Origin: Strobilurus pachycystidiatus
Lineage: Eukaryota > Basidiomycota > Agaricomycetes > Agaricales > Physalacriaceae
DNA: 64,000 nt
Assembly: GCA_019915135.1 (NCBI GenBank)
Contig: JAHLMK010000002.1
Coordinates: forward strand, 2,232,001 to 2,296,000
Direction: 5' to 3'
Shown here: in pieces, positions 46,120 through 55,780 of the stretch
Position numbering within the stretch: position 1 is the first letter of the stretch
Layout of the letters: every line of letters begins with the position of its first letter
Made by a program: the position numbers and the translations under genes
Notes under the pieces: generated by a model
Told to the model about the DNA's origin: nothing
Databases searched by the model: none
Seen by the model: the letters and a program-made list of their open reading frames with translations, nothing else

Positions 46120-46924
46120 TGGGCTTCTTGGAGGCGAGGCTCAGTCCAGATCCTGATTGCCATGTACGAGAGAAACTGTCTGGATTCGTTGATTATTAGA
46201 AGTAACCTTCCTTGGTTTTCTTAGAATCCACTTACAATTTATGACTGGATTCTGCAGCACAAAGCATGAGTTTCCTCCGTTCAGCTTGTCAGTCGTTGAC
46301 AGGTGGGTAGCGGCAGGTGACGATGGTGTCGGACGTGGGTTCAAAGTACGAACACCAACCTGCGGGATGGAATGTCGTGATCAGGTGCGCGCCGTTGTAA
46401 CGATCATCCGCCGCGCGCGGTCGACTTCGGGCATGCTGTCCCCAAATTAACGCCACGGTGTCTGGTTGCTTTGCCGAAGTGTATTAGTGCCCGCCACATG
46501 ACACAGGCATCCACTCAGCGCTACTTAGCGCCTATTCTGTCCGCTAAGGCGAGTAGAGGATGGCGGGCCCAAGTTGAGCAGATACCGTAATAGTGTGACA
46601 CTGGAGCGCGAGTCGATCCCGCCGCGTTGATCTGGCGGCGTATCATTTGAGGCGGGATATGTTGATACTGCAAAGGAAAGCGTCGTTGAAGCGCGCATCC
46701 TTAGAATTTTTGACAGAGCACTGAGAGAGCCGAGAGAACGAATTATCGATGCCCAGGAGCACCCTTTGTTACTATGCATAGTATCCGAGCCCGGATAAGC
46801 GACCCACCTGCAAGGGGTAAACAACGCATCTGATGGCCGTTACCCGGAACGGGATTTTGCGGAAAACTTCTTGTGACTGCGCCAAAAACATGGCCCATAT
46901 CATGGAGGATCTTCTTCCGGACCG
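46120..46924. other. intergenic, between lyase stop and transposon
   Basis: 805 bases. A minus-strand frame at 46525-46824 (99 codons) has no recognised domain. The region is single-copy by eye and shows no repeat besides the transposon border. Confidence 0.35.
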
Positions 46925-46927
46925 TTA
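46925..46927. repeat. target-site duplication TTA, left
   Basis: Directly abuts the left terminal inverted repeat; an identical TTA abuts the right end at 50250-50252. Confidence 0.85.
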
Positions 46928-46996
46928 GAGCCTGTCCGGCAATCGTTTTTGAAACGGTTTTTGGGCGTTTTTGCGTAAAACCGTTTTTGTATCGTT
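46928..46996. repeat. Harbinger terminal inverted repeat, left (69 bp)
   Basis: It is the exact reverse complement of 50181-50249. It contains an internal 8-bp inverted repeat (ACGGTTTT at 46954-46961, AAAACCGT at 46977-46984) and repeated CGTTTTTG units, possible binding sites for the Myb-like protein or the transposase. Confidence 0.93.
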
Positions 46997-47083
46997 TTGG
47001 GAGTGTCACTGCGTGATTTCCGGCCAATGCCGATTCCCACTAGTAACGCGTCCCAATCAAGAACCCGGTTATCATTCGCCATC

Positions 47084-48437
47084 ATGTCTGATCAAGACAC
47101 GCGCCGCCGCCGTTTACTTGCTGTTGCCGCGTCTCACATTGTACAACTGGCTGCATATGCAGCAGTGCTTTATCAGCAGTCCTTTGACTCAGAGACCCGG
47201 CCATATCACACCTCGGCTCTCACAGGCGAGATGTGGATTCAGGAACTCATTCACGGACATCCTGATCGCATCCACTGCGAGCTTGGTGTTCGGCTACACG
47301 TCTTCAATATCCTTCTCACCGAATTGTACCATATGGGTTACCGTGCCACTACCTATGTATCTCTGGAAGAACAGCTTGGCATCTTCTTATACAGTTGTGT
47401 CACCGGGCTATCTGTTCGACATGTCGGAGAACGATTTCAAAGATCCAAGGACACAATCACAAAGTAAGCATGCTCTCGTTCTATGCTCTCGACTCACACA
47501 AGTGAATAGATGCTTTCACAAGATGCTTGATGCATTCGTTGACCCTCGATTCTACGCCAAATATGTGCGACTCCCGAAGGGCACCGACCCGACCCCACCC
47601 TACATCCTGCGTAATCCCAAGCTCTTCCCCTTCTTTGAGGATGCCCAAGGCGCTATCGATGGGACTCATATCGATTGCTGGCCATCCAAAGAAGAGCGTC
47701 AATATGCACGAGACCGAAAGGGTGCTGTTTCGCAGAACTGCTTGGCATGCTGCTCCTTTGATATGCATTTTCAGTATGTTGCGTCTGGTCATGATGGATC
47801 GTCTGTGGACTCCACCATGTACGCACATGCACGCATGGCAGACTTTCCTATTCCCGAAGGGAAATATTACCTAGCAGATGCTGGGTTTGGTATCTGTGAT
47901 GGGCTTCTCGTCCCGTATCGTGGTGTTCGCTATCATCTTGCTGAATGGGGCCGTGCTGGAGTGCGGTATGTTAATTTCATTCTTCTGTCAATGACTATTG
48001 TCTTATTCTGTCATAGTCCGACTAACCGCGAGGAGCTCTTCAATTTACGACATGCACAAGCTCGAAATGTTGTTGAGCGCATATTTGGTGTACTCAAGAA
48101 CCGATGGGGCGCTCTCACTAGTCCTCTGCGGTATGGGATGGAGGACCAAGTCCGCTTGCCACCAGCCTTGATGGCAATCCACAATCTGATCCTCGACTAT
48201 GATCCTCTTGAGCAGATCGATGCCATGGCCATTCTTGATGAACGCTCTCGCTTGGTTGATACCCATACAGACTCTGATTATGGAGAGCTCATGGCTACGG
48301 TAACGGTTTCCAGTGTGGAGGAAGCGAGGGCTGAGAAGAAGCGGGACGAGATTGCTGAGAGAATGTGGCAAAGTTACCAAGCATATTTGGCAATTCATAG
48401 ACCAGCAATGGATGCCGGTGAAGCAGAACCAATATAA
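47084..48437 (+). CDS. Harbinger transposase (DDE_Tnp_4)
   Basis: Catalyses excision and insertion of the element. The ATG at 47084 reads MSDQDTRRRRLLAVAASHIV. Two short introns (47464-47509 and 47966-48016) give three exons and about 418 residues; both intron placements restore the family sequence. The N-terminal HTH region has YVSLEEQLGIFLYSCVTGLS and RHVGERFQRSKDTITK. The nuclease triad is visible: first Asp in GAIDGTHIDCW, second Asp in YYLADAGFGICDGL, and Glu in ARNVVERIFGVLKNRWG. No stop or frameshift breaks the frame. The second intron is 51 nt, a multiple of three without stops, so a retained form would still be open. Confidence 0.92.
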
Positions 48438-48443
48438 TTACTA

Positions 48444-49867
48444 CTACATCATGCCCATATAATTATAGTCCTCCATACTCTGTAACGAGAAAGGGTTCAT
48501 ATCAATCGAAGGTAATGCATCAATAAAAGACGATGAATGATAATCATAGTCCGACGGTGCCACAAGGCCCAACTCCGACAAAACCCACATCTTCCGCAAG
48601 ACAATGTTATCCTCCCGGATAGCACAGTACCCATTAACAGCCGCCTTGTCCTTCTGAAGGACTTTGATCAGCCCCAGGAGTTGATGCGGCCGCAACCAAG
48701 CAGACTCAAGGCGCTGAGCTCGCTCAATAGCATGCTGATGACGACGGGGAGTATCGAGAATGGTAGACGGGGGTGGTGGTGCGAAGGCGGAAGCGATTAC
48801 ATCCTGAAATGAAGAGATGGACGCTCCGATATTCTCGAGAGCAGCACTAGAGCGTGCACGCTGATCAGTGGCCTTTGACGATGAGGAACCTCTAGACAGG
48901 GGCGGTGCTGCCTTAGAGGGTGTGCCGGAAGTGTCATCCTTGGCCTTTGAGCGCTTTTGGACGTTGATAATCGCTGCGGTGAGTGGTGTAGCTGAGGCAC
49001 CGCGTTTTCGACCTGCAGTTACCTCGGAATGAGTAGGCTGGAAATAGCTCATGATTTAGTCGTTAAATATCATCGGAAATGAACACGCTTACCGTAGAAG
49101 TAGCAGAGAGGATACTACCTTCGCCATCGTCAAGATTGGGCAACGGAGGGATATCAGCTTCGAGACGCGGGAGATCCCAGTCGGGTGAGCCCGGAGCATC
49201 TGAATCGTCATCATGCACAGACTTGGGCGATGGAGAGGCACCAGCAGGAGGAGCAGCAGTCAAGGAAGTAGGCAGAGGAGGCGCGGAAACAGGTCCAGGT
49301 GGACGAAAGACGTTGCTGTCGCGAGGTGGAGTGGTTCCGAGAGGCTGAATCTTGTTGAAAGACTCATAGTAGACCCATCCTGCGTTACGAAAGGGGATTG
49401 CCTTGGGAAAGGCAGCTACAAAGGCCCTCCAGGTACTCTCCTTCTCCGGTGTATCAATGTTTGCACCGTAGTTGACATCCCATCGACCCCATCCCGAGTT
49501 ATCATCAATCTGAATGATGACACCCCAGATAATCTTTAACTAGAGAACCGTCAATAATAGACAGCAGAAAAGAATTCAAGCGGACTCGTACCTGCTTATA
49601 CTTCGATTGACACATTTTCCCTGTCTTGGGTGGACCTCGTGCAGGTGGATTGAGTGCCGGGGCAACATCATTGAAGACAGCAGGCTTGAAAGACCCTCCA
49701 TCACCGGCCTTTGAGACTAATGCCGCCAATTTTTCCATGAACTTGATTTCCTCGGCAGTAGACCAAATGGCTTTCGGTGCCTTCTGATTCCGGACAGGTG
49801 CCTCATCGGAGTCGGACTCGGAGGGTGGCTCTAAAGCAGATTTGCGTTTCTTTTTGGTCCGCGCCAT
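48444..49867 (-). CDS. Harbinger-encoded Myb/SANT-like DNA-binding protein
   Basis: Second gene of the transposon. In PIF/Harbinger elements a Myb/trihelix-like partner binds the transposon ends and brings the transposase into the nucleus. From MARTKKKRKSALEPPSESDS (49867) a basic start precedes the domain: KAIWSTAEEIKFMEKLAALV and KTGKMCQSKYKQ. An intron (about 49540-49591) leads to LKIIWGVIIQIDDNSGWGRW and the rest of the SANT-like domain. A Pro/Ser/Asp-rich linker follows; a second intron (about 49036-49090) joins to TAGRKRGASATPLTAAIINV, an Arg/Lys-rich part and the C-terminal LGLIKVLQKDKAAVNGYCAI helix. The stop at 48444 lies 6 bases from the transposase stop. Looks intact. Confidence 0.83.
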
Positions 49868-50180
49868 ATGTCGCGCGAGAGAACGCTCAGGCTGGCTGTT
49901 GTGTCGAGGTGGAAGTCGTCAATCAAGGTGCGCGTCCCAATTAGGAAACTTACCTCTGCCCCGCGGCTCTTGGCCACGAAAACAGTGCCATTCGTGTTCC
50001 ACTGTTCAGTATGCTTCAGAAACAGTCCAGAATAGCTATGTAGACCTTGAAAGACTTCAGAAAATAGTTTGCTATATATTATAGACAGCAGAAAGGATGT
50101 TAGTGGCAATGTAGTTAATGGAATCGGCTAGGATTGAACCGTCGACCGCAAATCCGTCACATCAAGTCACAGATGCCTAC

Positions 50181-50249
50181 AACGATACAAAAACGGTTTT
50201 ACGCAAAAACGCCCAAAAACCGTTTCAAAAACGATTGCCGGACAGGCTC
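50181..50249. repeat. Harbinger terminal inverted repeat, right (69 bp)
   Basis: Perfect inverted copy of the left repeat; ends CAGGCTC next to the TTA duplication at 50250-50252. Confidence 0.93.
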
Positions 50250-50252
50250 TTA
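50250..50252. repeat. target-site duplication TTA, right
   Basis: Matches the left TTA at 46925-46927. Confidence 0.85.
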
Positions 50253-50499
50253 AATAAAGCTGGCTCTGTTCAGGGCGCCCATTCGCTTCGTCCGGGAGGC
50301 TGCTCCCTCACTGCCAGGTCCCTCCAGCCGCCATCCATCACGCCAGCCATCTTCCATCGCGATTCATTCTTGGCTGCTTCTTGATTGTTGCCCGCTTACA
50401 GCACAGAGGCGATCTTATTGAATCCGTGAGCACCCCTGTTCCAGCTATGGACACCAGAATGGAACTCACCGTCGTGCTTCTTGCCTTTCATTCAGTGCC
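50253..50499. promoter_or_regulatory. alpha-arrestin 5' flank cut short by the transposon
   Basis: Only 247 bases separate the transposon end from the arrestin ATG. The 5' UTR and proximal promoter must fit here or start inside the element. A CT-rich stretch (about 50300-50390) precedes the start. Confidence 0.45.
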
Positions 50500-52936
50500 A
50501 TGGCCTTCGTCTTCAGCAGACCTTCCACGCCTCCTTCGAGGGACGCACACAATATAGAAATGGACGATGAATACCCTGGATCACATCATGCCCATTCCTC
50601 CTCCCATCCCAGTCTCTCCAGCCTCCTCGCCGACGCTGTCGATATGCGCGACAAAGAGCGCTCGCGTCTCGAGATCATTCTGGACAAGGAGCTCATCTTC
50701 CTCAAGGGCACCGGCGTCGACGTCGAACCCGCCCGCCTCTCGGGTCACGTCGCACTCTATCTCTCCGAATCCATGTCCATCAAGGAAATAACCCTGCAGT
50801 TCCGCGGCAAGGCGAAACTACCCGTTCCCGGTCATGAATCGCAAGTGTCTCTTCCATCGCGTGTAACGATGCGCTGACCATGCACATAGGCTTTCGATCA
50901 ACTCATCTCCGTTGACGTACGTTGTCTGTAACCACGAATGGTCTTTCCTCGAAGGCGAGAAGAAGCACAGTCATACGCTCAAACCTGGGCGTCACTTCTT
51001 TCCCTTCCAGCTCCAGCTTGGCGGCTCACTACCTTCGACGATCTTCACCAACGCAAGTGGGGGTGCTTCCGTGGCCTACAAGCTGCGCGCTCATGCGAGT
51101 CGCCCCGGTCTCAGCCACAACCTCCAGGCTTTCGCGCCTGTCACCTTGATCCGTTCATTTGCGGGAGAGGCCCTTGAGTACCAGCAGACTCTCGAGATCG
51201 AAAACACTTGGCCGGAGAAGCTCATGTACTCCATCATGATCCCACATAAAGCATGGGCGGCAGGCGACACTTTGACAGCGCTAGTCAAGTTTTCCCCGTT
51301 GGTCAAAGGCGTCGGAGTTCTCAGCATCAATACTATCATTCAGGAAACGACGAAGGTCTTTGCTCGGTCAGGTGCGGCGGAAGTCTCACGTACCGTGGCT
51401 TCTGTTCGTCATGAGATACTCGGCGGGAAGGCAGTAGAGACACACGACTACGACCATCGCAAATCCCCTCCGACGCCGGGCTTTTCGGTTCCAAGTACGC
51501 CCAATTTGAGCTCGTCTTCTCGCCAGGGAAGTGGAGGCTACTTTTCTTTCGCAACTCCCAATTCTTCCCTGCCGCCAGCGCAACCCGAAGCTTCCACATC
51601 CAGTCAGCATGCCTCATCCTCCAACGCGACATCTTACTTTGGGGCACCTCAACCTCAGCCGCCTACCCAGAATCCCGAGGACAACCTCCAGATGAGTGAA
51701 GATGACATCGTCACCTTCCTGACTTTTCCTATACCGCTGGCCGTCACTCCGACTCATGCTCTCGACCCTATCGTTGTGAGCCATCGTATTCGATGGAGCA
51801 TCCTCATTCTTAACGCCGATGGCCATACGTCGGAGTTACGCTGCTCTCTTCCTCTACATCTACTTGACCACAGACTCCTTGAGGAAGCAAGGTCACACAC
51901 CTCTGCGACCCGGCGCCTGCTCATTGGTGGTCCGGAAGTACCACCTGAGCAGGTTGAGGATGACATGGAGCTGCCGAGTTATAACGCTCACGTCCGTGAC
52001 CGTGTCGCGAACATGTTCCTTCCAGAGAGCGCGACGATGCGAGTGACGAATCCCTGGGTCCATGGAGGCGTCAGTCCCACCATCGTCAACTCAGCAACAC
52101 AAGAAGCAGTCTCTTCCCCATGGCCGCGTTCGAATTCTGGAACATCGACGCCACTCGAAGCCCATCTCTTATCGCATCTTCCCCACGCGCCGGGTTCAGA
52201 TGACAGCACACCCTTGGACTGGGTCAACTCTGAGCTCCTCCTTTCCTTATCTGACGCAAGTCCTCCACCTTTGAGTATGCCGTCGCGTAACAGGAGCCCT
52301 CCTCGAACACCGTCGGACCAAACAGACTCAAATCCCTCCACCCGGCCCGCCAGCGCCGGTGCAAGCCGTCGGTCCAGTCGTGCATCCAGTCCGGAGCGTG
52401 GCAGCCGTACGTTGCATGTCGCGGGGCCCAACGAGACTTACGTGCATAGCGGGCACGCGAGTCGAAACCTGCACAGCTTATTCAAGGCCTCGATGAAACC
52501 TTTCAGTTCATTGTCGCACCCCCATTGGCTTTCTTCGCGTTCTAGCTCCCAGACAAACATTGCGGAAATGCAGCAGCGCGCGCAGGCTCAGCAGCCACAG
52601 CATGTGGTGGCGCAAGGAGGACGGCACATTCACCTCACGGATCCGAACTCGGGCACCGCGTTGTTGCATCGTGCGTTTACGGAGGTGCCGGATTATCGAG
52701 TGGCTTCAAGAGGGTTCATTGGTGGCGTGCCACCATTGAGCAGCATGCAGGGACTACCTTCCTATGCCGAGGTCGAGCGCACGCAGAGTGACTCAGATCT
52801 CGCTGCCCGCTTCACGAGGTTGGACCATGGGCCTTCGCATAGAACACCAGATAGTGCGCCTGGAAGCCCCGGAAGCCCTCTCATGATGGCGCCTATCTCG
52901 CGTTTGGCTCAGACGACCACCTCTCGCTCTTCTTGA
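50500..52936 (+). CDS. Alpha-arrestin (ubiquitin-ligase adaptor)
   Basis: Arrestin_N/Arrestin_C protein of the ART/Rod1 type, which recruits a Nedd4-like E3 ligase to plasma-membrane transporters. Exon 1 (50500-50840) carries LEIILDKELIFLKGTGVDVE and GHVALYLSESMSIKEITLQF, the first arrestin sandwich. The intron at 50841-50889 must use a GC donor (GCAAGT) to keep frame: HES-LSINSSPLTYVVCNHEWS. The single long second exon has LKPGRHFFPFQLQLGGSLPS, then arrestin-C IPHKAWAAGDTLTALVKFSP, and a Ser/Pro-rich tail of about 350 residues. Two LPSY motifs (DMELPSYNAHVRDR and MQGLPSYAEVERTQ) are the expected WW-domain ligands. Expression could be affected by the transposon just upstream. Confidence 0.88.
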
Positions 52937-53443
52937 TTCCCCCCTTCTTCGGTTTATCCTCGCATCGCATCGCATCACACCTATAGACGCACATCTCTTT
53001 TGCTGCACACATGTTTCGCTGCTAGTTTCATTGTTGTTTAAAGGGCTCTCTGGACTTCATATATTTAGTATCACACTCCACTCACCGACTGTATCATTTA
53101 CTTTTCCATGAACGTATAGACACGCACGAACACCGCACCACCCATAGTAAAGAATAAAGAAGTCGAATTGTACATTGAACATAACATATCTTGCCGGAAC
53201 CTTGGTTCGGCGTGTTAAAATGCGCTCTCTATTCCGAGCAGTCCCCGACATTGATCTCGTCGCAAGAATCGGTAAACTCGGGCAGACGTATCAATGGTTG
53301 TTCGATAGAAGTACAGTATGAAATTGCCGGCTAACCAGCGAAGCAACTATAGCAGTTACGCTTCATAAATACGACAACAGGCCACACAATCTAGTACACA
53401 GGACAGATACTGTACAGTACTCAAAAAATCATCTTTGCGAACT
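52937..53443. other. intergenic, convergent 3' ends
   Basis: 507 bases between the arrestin stop (plus) and the MARVEL gene stop (minus). CGCATCGCATCGCATCACA near 52963-52980 is a short tandem repeat. No gene. Confidence 0.4.
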
Positions 53444-54225
53444 TCAGACGCCGGAGTTTGGCCGAGTGGACATCTGCCGGTTAGAGTTGCCAGTGTAGAC
53501 GCTTGCTCTCGGGTCCCATCGCCCGTGCATCGGCTCCAAGAGCGCGCTATTTACTACGACGAACATGATGCTGAGGCCCATGATGGCGGTGAGGAGGATC
53601 CATCCCAACCATGTGAAGGCGAGCATGGCGGATAGGATTCTACAGGGTTGGTATTGCTGACACCAACTAAGATCACCCCAAACGTTCTGTGAACGTCTCA
53701 GCTTTCAGTTCAGAAGTTAGGATAAATCCACGCACCGTTGCGACGCCTGCGCCACAGATCCAGAACATCCAGAGCACGAACAGTCCAATCAGCTCGCTTC
53801 GGAACGTGTGAATCCATTTGTGCTCGACGCGTTTATGAATGGTATATATCCTACACGACTGGTCAGTCTTTGCCAGGACGAGAAGGTGACACGTACGTGA
53901 ATATGCACCAAGCAATAGTCATTAGCGAGGTCACAAGCAATTCCACGACGACTGGATCTAGTAGTTTACCGACGCCGTCAGGACACACGTCAAGCACAGA
54001 AACGGACGGGCGCACCATAGAAATCAACGCCCCCATTTAGAGGATCGTTGTCTGATAGATTCTCGGTATAATGAATCCTCGCTGCGGTGAGGCCCAGCAA
54101 CACCAGAGAGAAGATTGCCTGCGACCAAGGTGAGCTCTAGATCGTATCAGGGCTCGTCACGGTCCCTGGAGACGCACAAGAGTGAAGTACAAAGCGATGC
54201 GAACTGGAGGCAAGTCGAAAGCCAT
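53444..54225 (-). CDS. MARVEL-like four-helix membrane protein
   Basis: Small integral membrane protein with four predicted helices. ATG at 54225 gives MAFDLPPVRIALYFTL, spliced with a GTGCGT donor to AIFSLVLLGLTAARIHYTEN (helix 1). Helix 2 lies in VVELLVTSLMTIAWCIFTYV, helix 3 in SELIGLFVLWMFWICGAGVA, helix 4 in LGWILLTAIMGLSIMFVVVN. The short C-terminal tail ends RQMSTRPNSGV. The spacing, with a CQQYQPC-like loop before helix 4, fits fungal MARVEL proteins (about 190 residues), some of which associate with plasma-membrane domains. Four introns. Exact function unknown. Confidence 0.7.
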
Positions 54226-55000
54226 AGCGCTGGTAGCAAGGAACAAGGAGTGGATACGGTGGGAGACGAAGAGCACAGTGACGACTTGTTATATAGAGAC
54301 TCGTGTTCCTTGCAATGAGGCGACCATGTTGTCTGATCGAAGGCTACGAGAGGTACCAATTGAAAACACCCTAACAACCTGCACGGAGCTGCACGGACCT
54401 TCCTTGGCCGCAACTTGGCATTCGGACATGCATACCAAGTGAATATGCATTCAAATGGCGGCTCTGTTGATGTGCTTCACTCACTGGAAAGCTTTCTAAA
54501 TTTGTTCTGAGTGGCGCTCAAGCTGTGTTGGCGCCAGATTGACTCGCCGTCTGGGCGAGGAAAGAGTGGCGCGATGCTGCGATGATGCGATGATAACACT
54601 ACTGCGCCAATAGAGACTGCTTAGGCAGCGCCACTCTGACGTGTCTGACCAAAGACAATGTGGTGCGGCGCGTGGATTCAGCATGTTATACGACTGTGAT
54701 CAAGAAGAAAGCATACGTTGATACAGCCAACATTCTGTATGTAAAGAAAGCATGTATGATCTCGATAGGGCTGTAGATCTCATCGCAGTCTAACAGATCG
54801 GGGTCTTCGGGCTCTGGGGAGTCGATTGTGACGTTCGTGGCGACATGTAGGTGGTGAGTCTGCGTCCGTGTGCTTACTACTCGAGCTTATGGCGCAGGGT
54901 GATGGTGCACGGCTGAGGAACTAACGAAGTGTGGCGCGTCTAGAGCTCCGTCATCTTTGGCACGCAGAGATAATATTGCTACAGAAAGAGCGATTCTTAA
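54226..55000. other. intergenic with a short inverted repeat
   Basis: 775 bases between the MARVEL start and the tRNA. A 10-bp inverted repeat, GAGTGGCGCT (54509-54518) and AGCGCCACTC (54627-54636), spans 128 bases, with a partial third copy near 54565. No coding signal and no clear target duplication. Confidence 0.4.
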
Positions 55001-55083
55001 GGCCGCGTGGCGTAATGGCAACGCGTCACTTTCCGGTGCTAAGCTTGCGGTGAAGATTGCAGTTTCGAATACTGCCGTGGTCG
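55001..55083 (+). tRNA. tRNA-Arg (anticodon CCG) with an intron of about 11 nt
   Basis: Folded by eye. Acceptor stem GGCCGCG (55001-55007) pairs with CGTGGTC (55076-55082) including two G-U pairs; discriminator G. D stem GCGT/ACGC; D loop AATGGCA. Anticodon stem TCACT/GGTGA, loop TTCCGG...C with anticodon CCG at 55033-55035 and an intron of about 11 nt after position 37 (about 55037-55047). T arm GCAGT-TTCGAAT-ACTGC is perfect. A run of seven T at 55084-55090 is the Pol III terminator. Intron position and terminator are typical of nuclear tRNA genes. Confidence 0.88.
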
Positions 55084-55090
55084 TTTTTTT
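55084..55090 (+). terminator. Pol III T-run
   Basis: Seven T residues directly after the tRNA discriminator base. Confidence 0.75.
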
Positions 55091-55104
55091 GCCCGTGACA
55101 CTAG

Positions 55105-55330
55105 TGTCAACTTTCAAGACTCAAGAGTCAGATAGGGTGGCCGCTGGCGAAGTAAACGGTTCAGTCAAGAGTCAAGTCTCAAGTCTCAGAGTCTCAGACA
55201 GGTCAAGACTCAATTACTCAAGACTCAACTTTCAAAAGTCCTCACAGTATGTATGACACCTGTGACCCAGACTCGAGTCACTCGACACTGGAGACTGTGC
55301 CCGCCGCTGAGTCAGGACTCAGGCTGCACT
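55105..55330. repeat. degenerate GACTC/GAGTC/AAGACTCA repeat
   Basis: About 225 bases in which TCAAGA, GACTC, GAGTC and AAGTCTCA recur at irregular spacing, on both strands of the same core. It ends before 55331. No coding frame is maintained. It begins just after the tRNA. Confidence 0.6.
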
Positions 55331-55780
55331 CGTCGCTCAACGGCGAGCGCTGAGTCTCATTCCAACACCCAGACCGATGAACTTGGGACAGCCAAGCCAG
55401 TAGGAGCGGCGAGAGTAGCATATTGTATAGAGTAAGTGGGCCATGGCGTCCAACGAAGTCCCACTGTATCGGGCCTCGGTCGCACGGCCCATTCTGAGTC
55501 TGCAGTCCGCGCAACCAGGATAGTTAGAATGGTAGCAAAAGCAGGCCAACTGATCAAGACATGGAAACAGTATTCGACGGAAGTTCTACATCTGTCTCAT
55601 GTCCATAATGAGAAATCGTCGACTGGCCATTTGATGGAACAGCACGGGCGGCAGCTCAACGAAATTCTAACATCAACGCTCTCGATAGCTGGTCCCATTC
55701 TCGCTCCTCTTGCGCCAAGCCCTCCCAGCTAGTCGGTACACGAAGCGTTCTCAGTCGTCCACGTTGGCTCTAAGGCAAAT
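55331..55780. other. intergenic
   Basis: About 450 bases before the F-box stop. A plus-strand frame at 55436-55732 (98 codons) has no recognised family; not called. Confidence 0.35.

Larger units (their letters stand above)
46928..50249. mobile_element. PIF/Harbinger DNA transposon, complete, 3322 bp
   Basis: Both ends carry a 69-bp terminal inverted repeat that matches perfectly (46928-46996 and 50181-50249), starting GAGCCTGTCCGGCAATCG. The element is flanked by TTA on each side (46925-46927 and 50250-50252), the 3-bp target-site duplication of PIF/Harbinger. Inside are the two genes expected of an autonomous element, a DDE transposase (47084-48437, plus) and a Myb/SANT-like protein (48444-49867, minus), convergent with only 6 bases between their stops. 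Perfect repeats and open genes imply a recent insertion. It lies between sphingosine-1-phosphate lyase and the alpha-arrestin gene, about 250 bases before the arrestin ATG. Confidence 0.93.

Noticed and set aside
46525..46824. Minus-strand open frame left of the transposon as a possible broken gene
   Set aside because: No recognisable domain and no continuation on the other side of the element.
50110..50180. tRNA-like stretch near the right end of the transposon (minus strand GGTTCAATCC, B-box-like)
   Set aside because: The T-stem does not pair and no acceptor stem can be formed; probably chance.
55436..55732. 98-codon plus-strand open frame after the repeat tract
   Set aside because: No domain and no partner exons; kept as intergenic.
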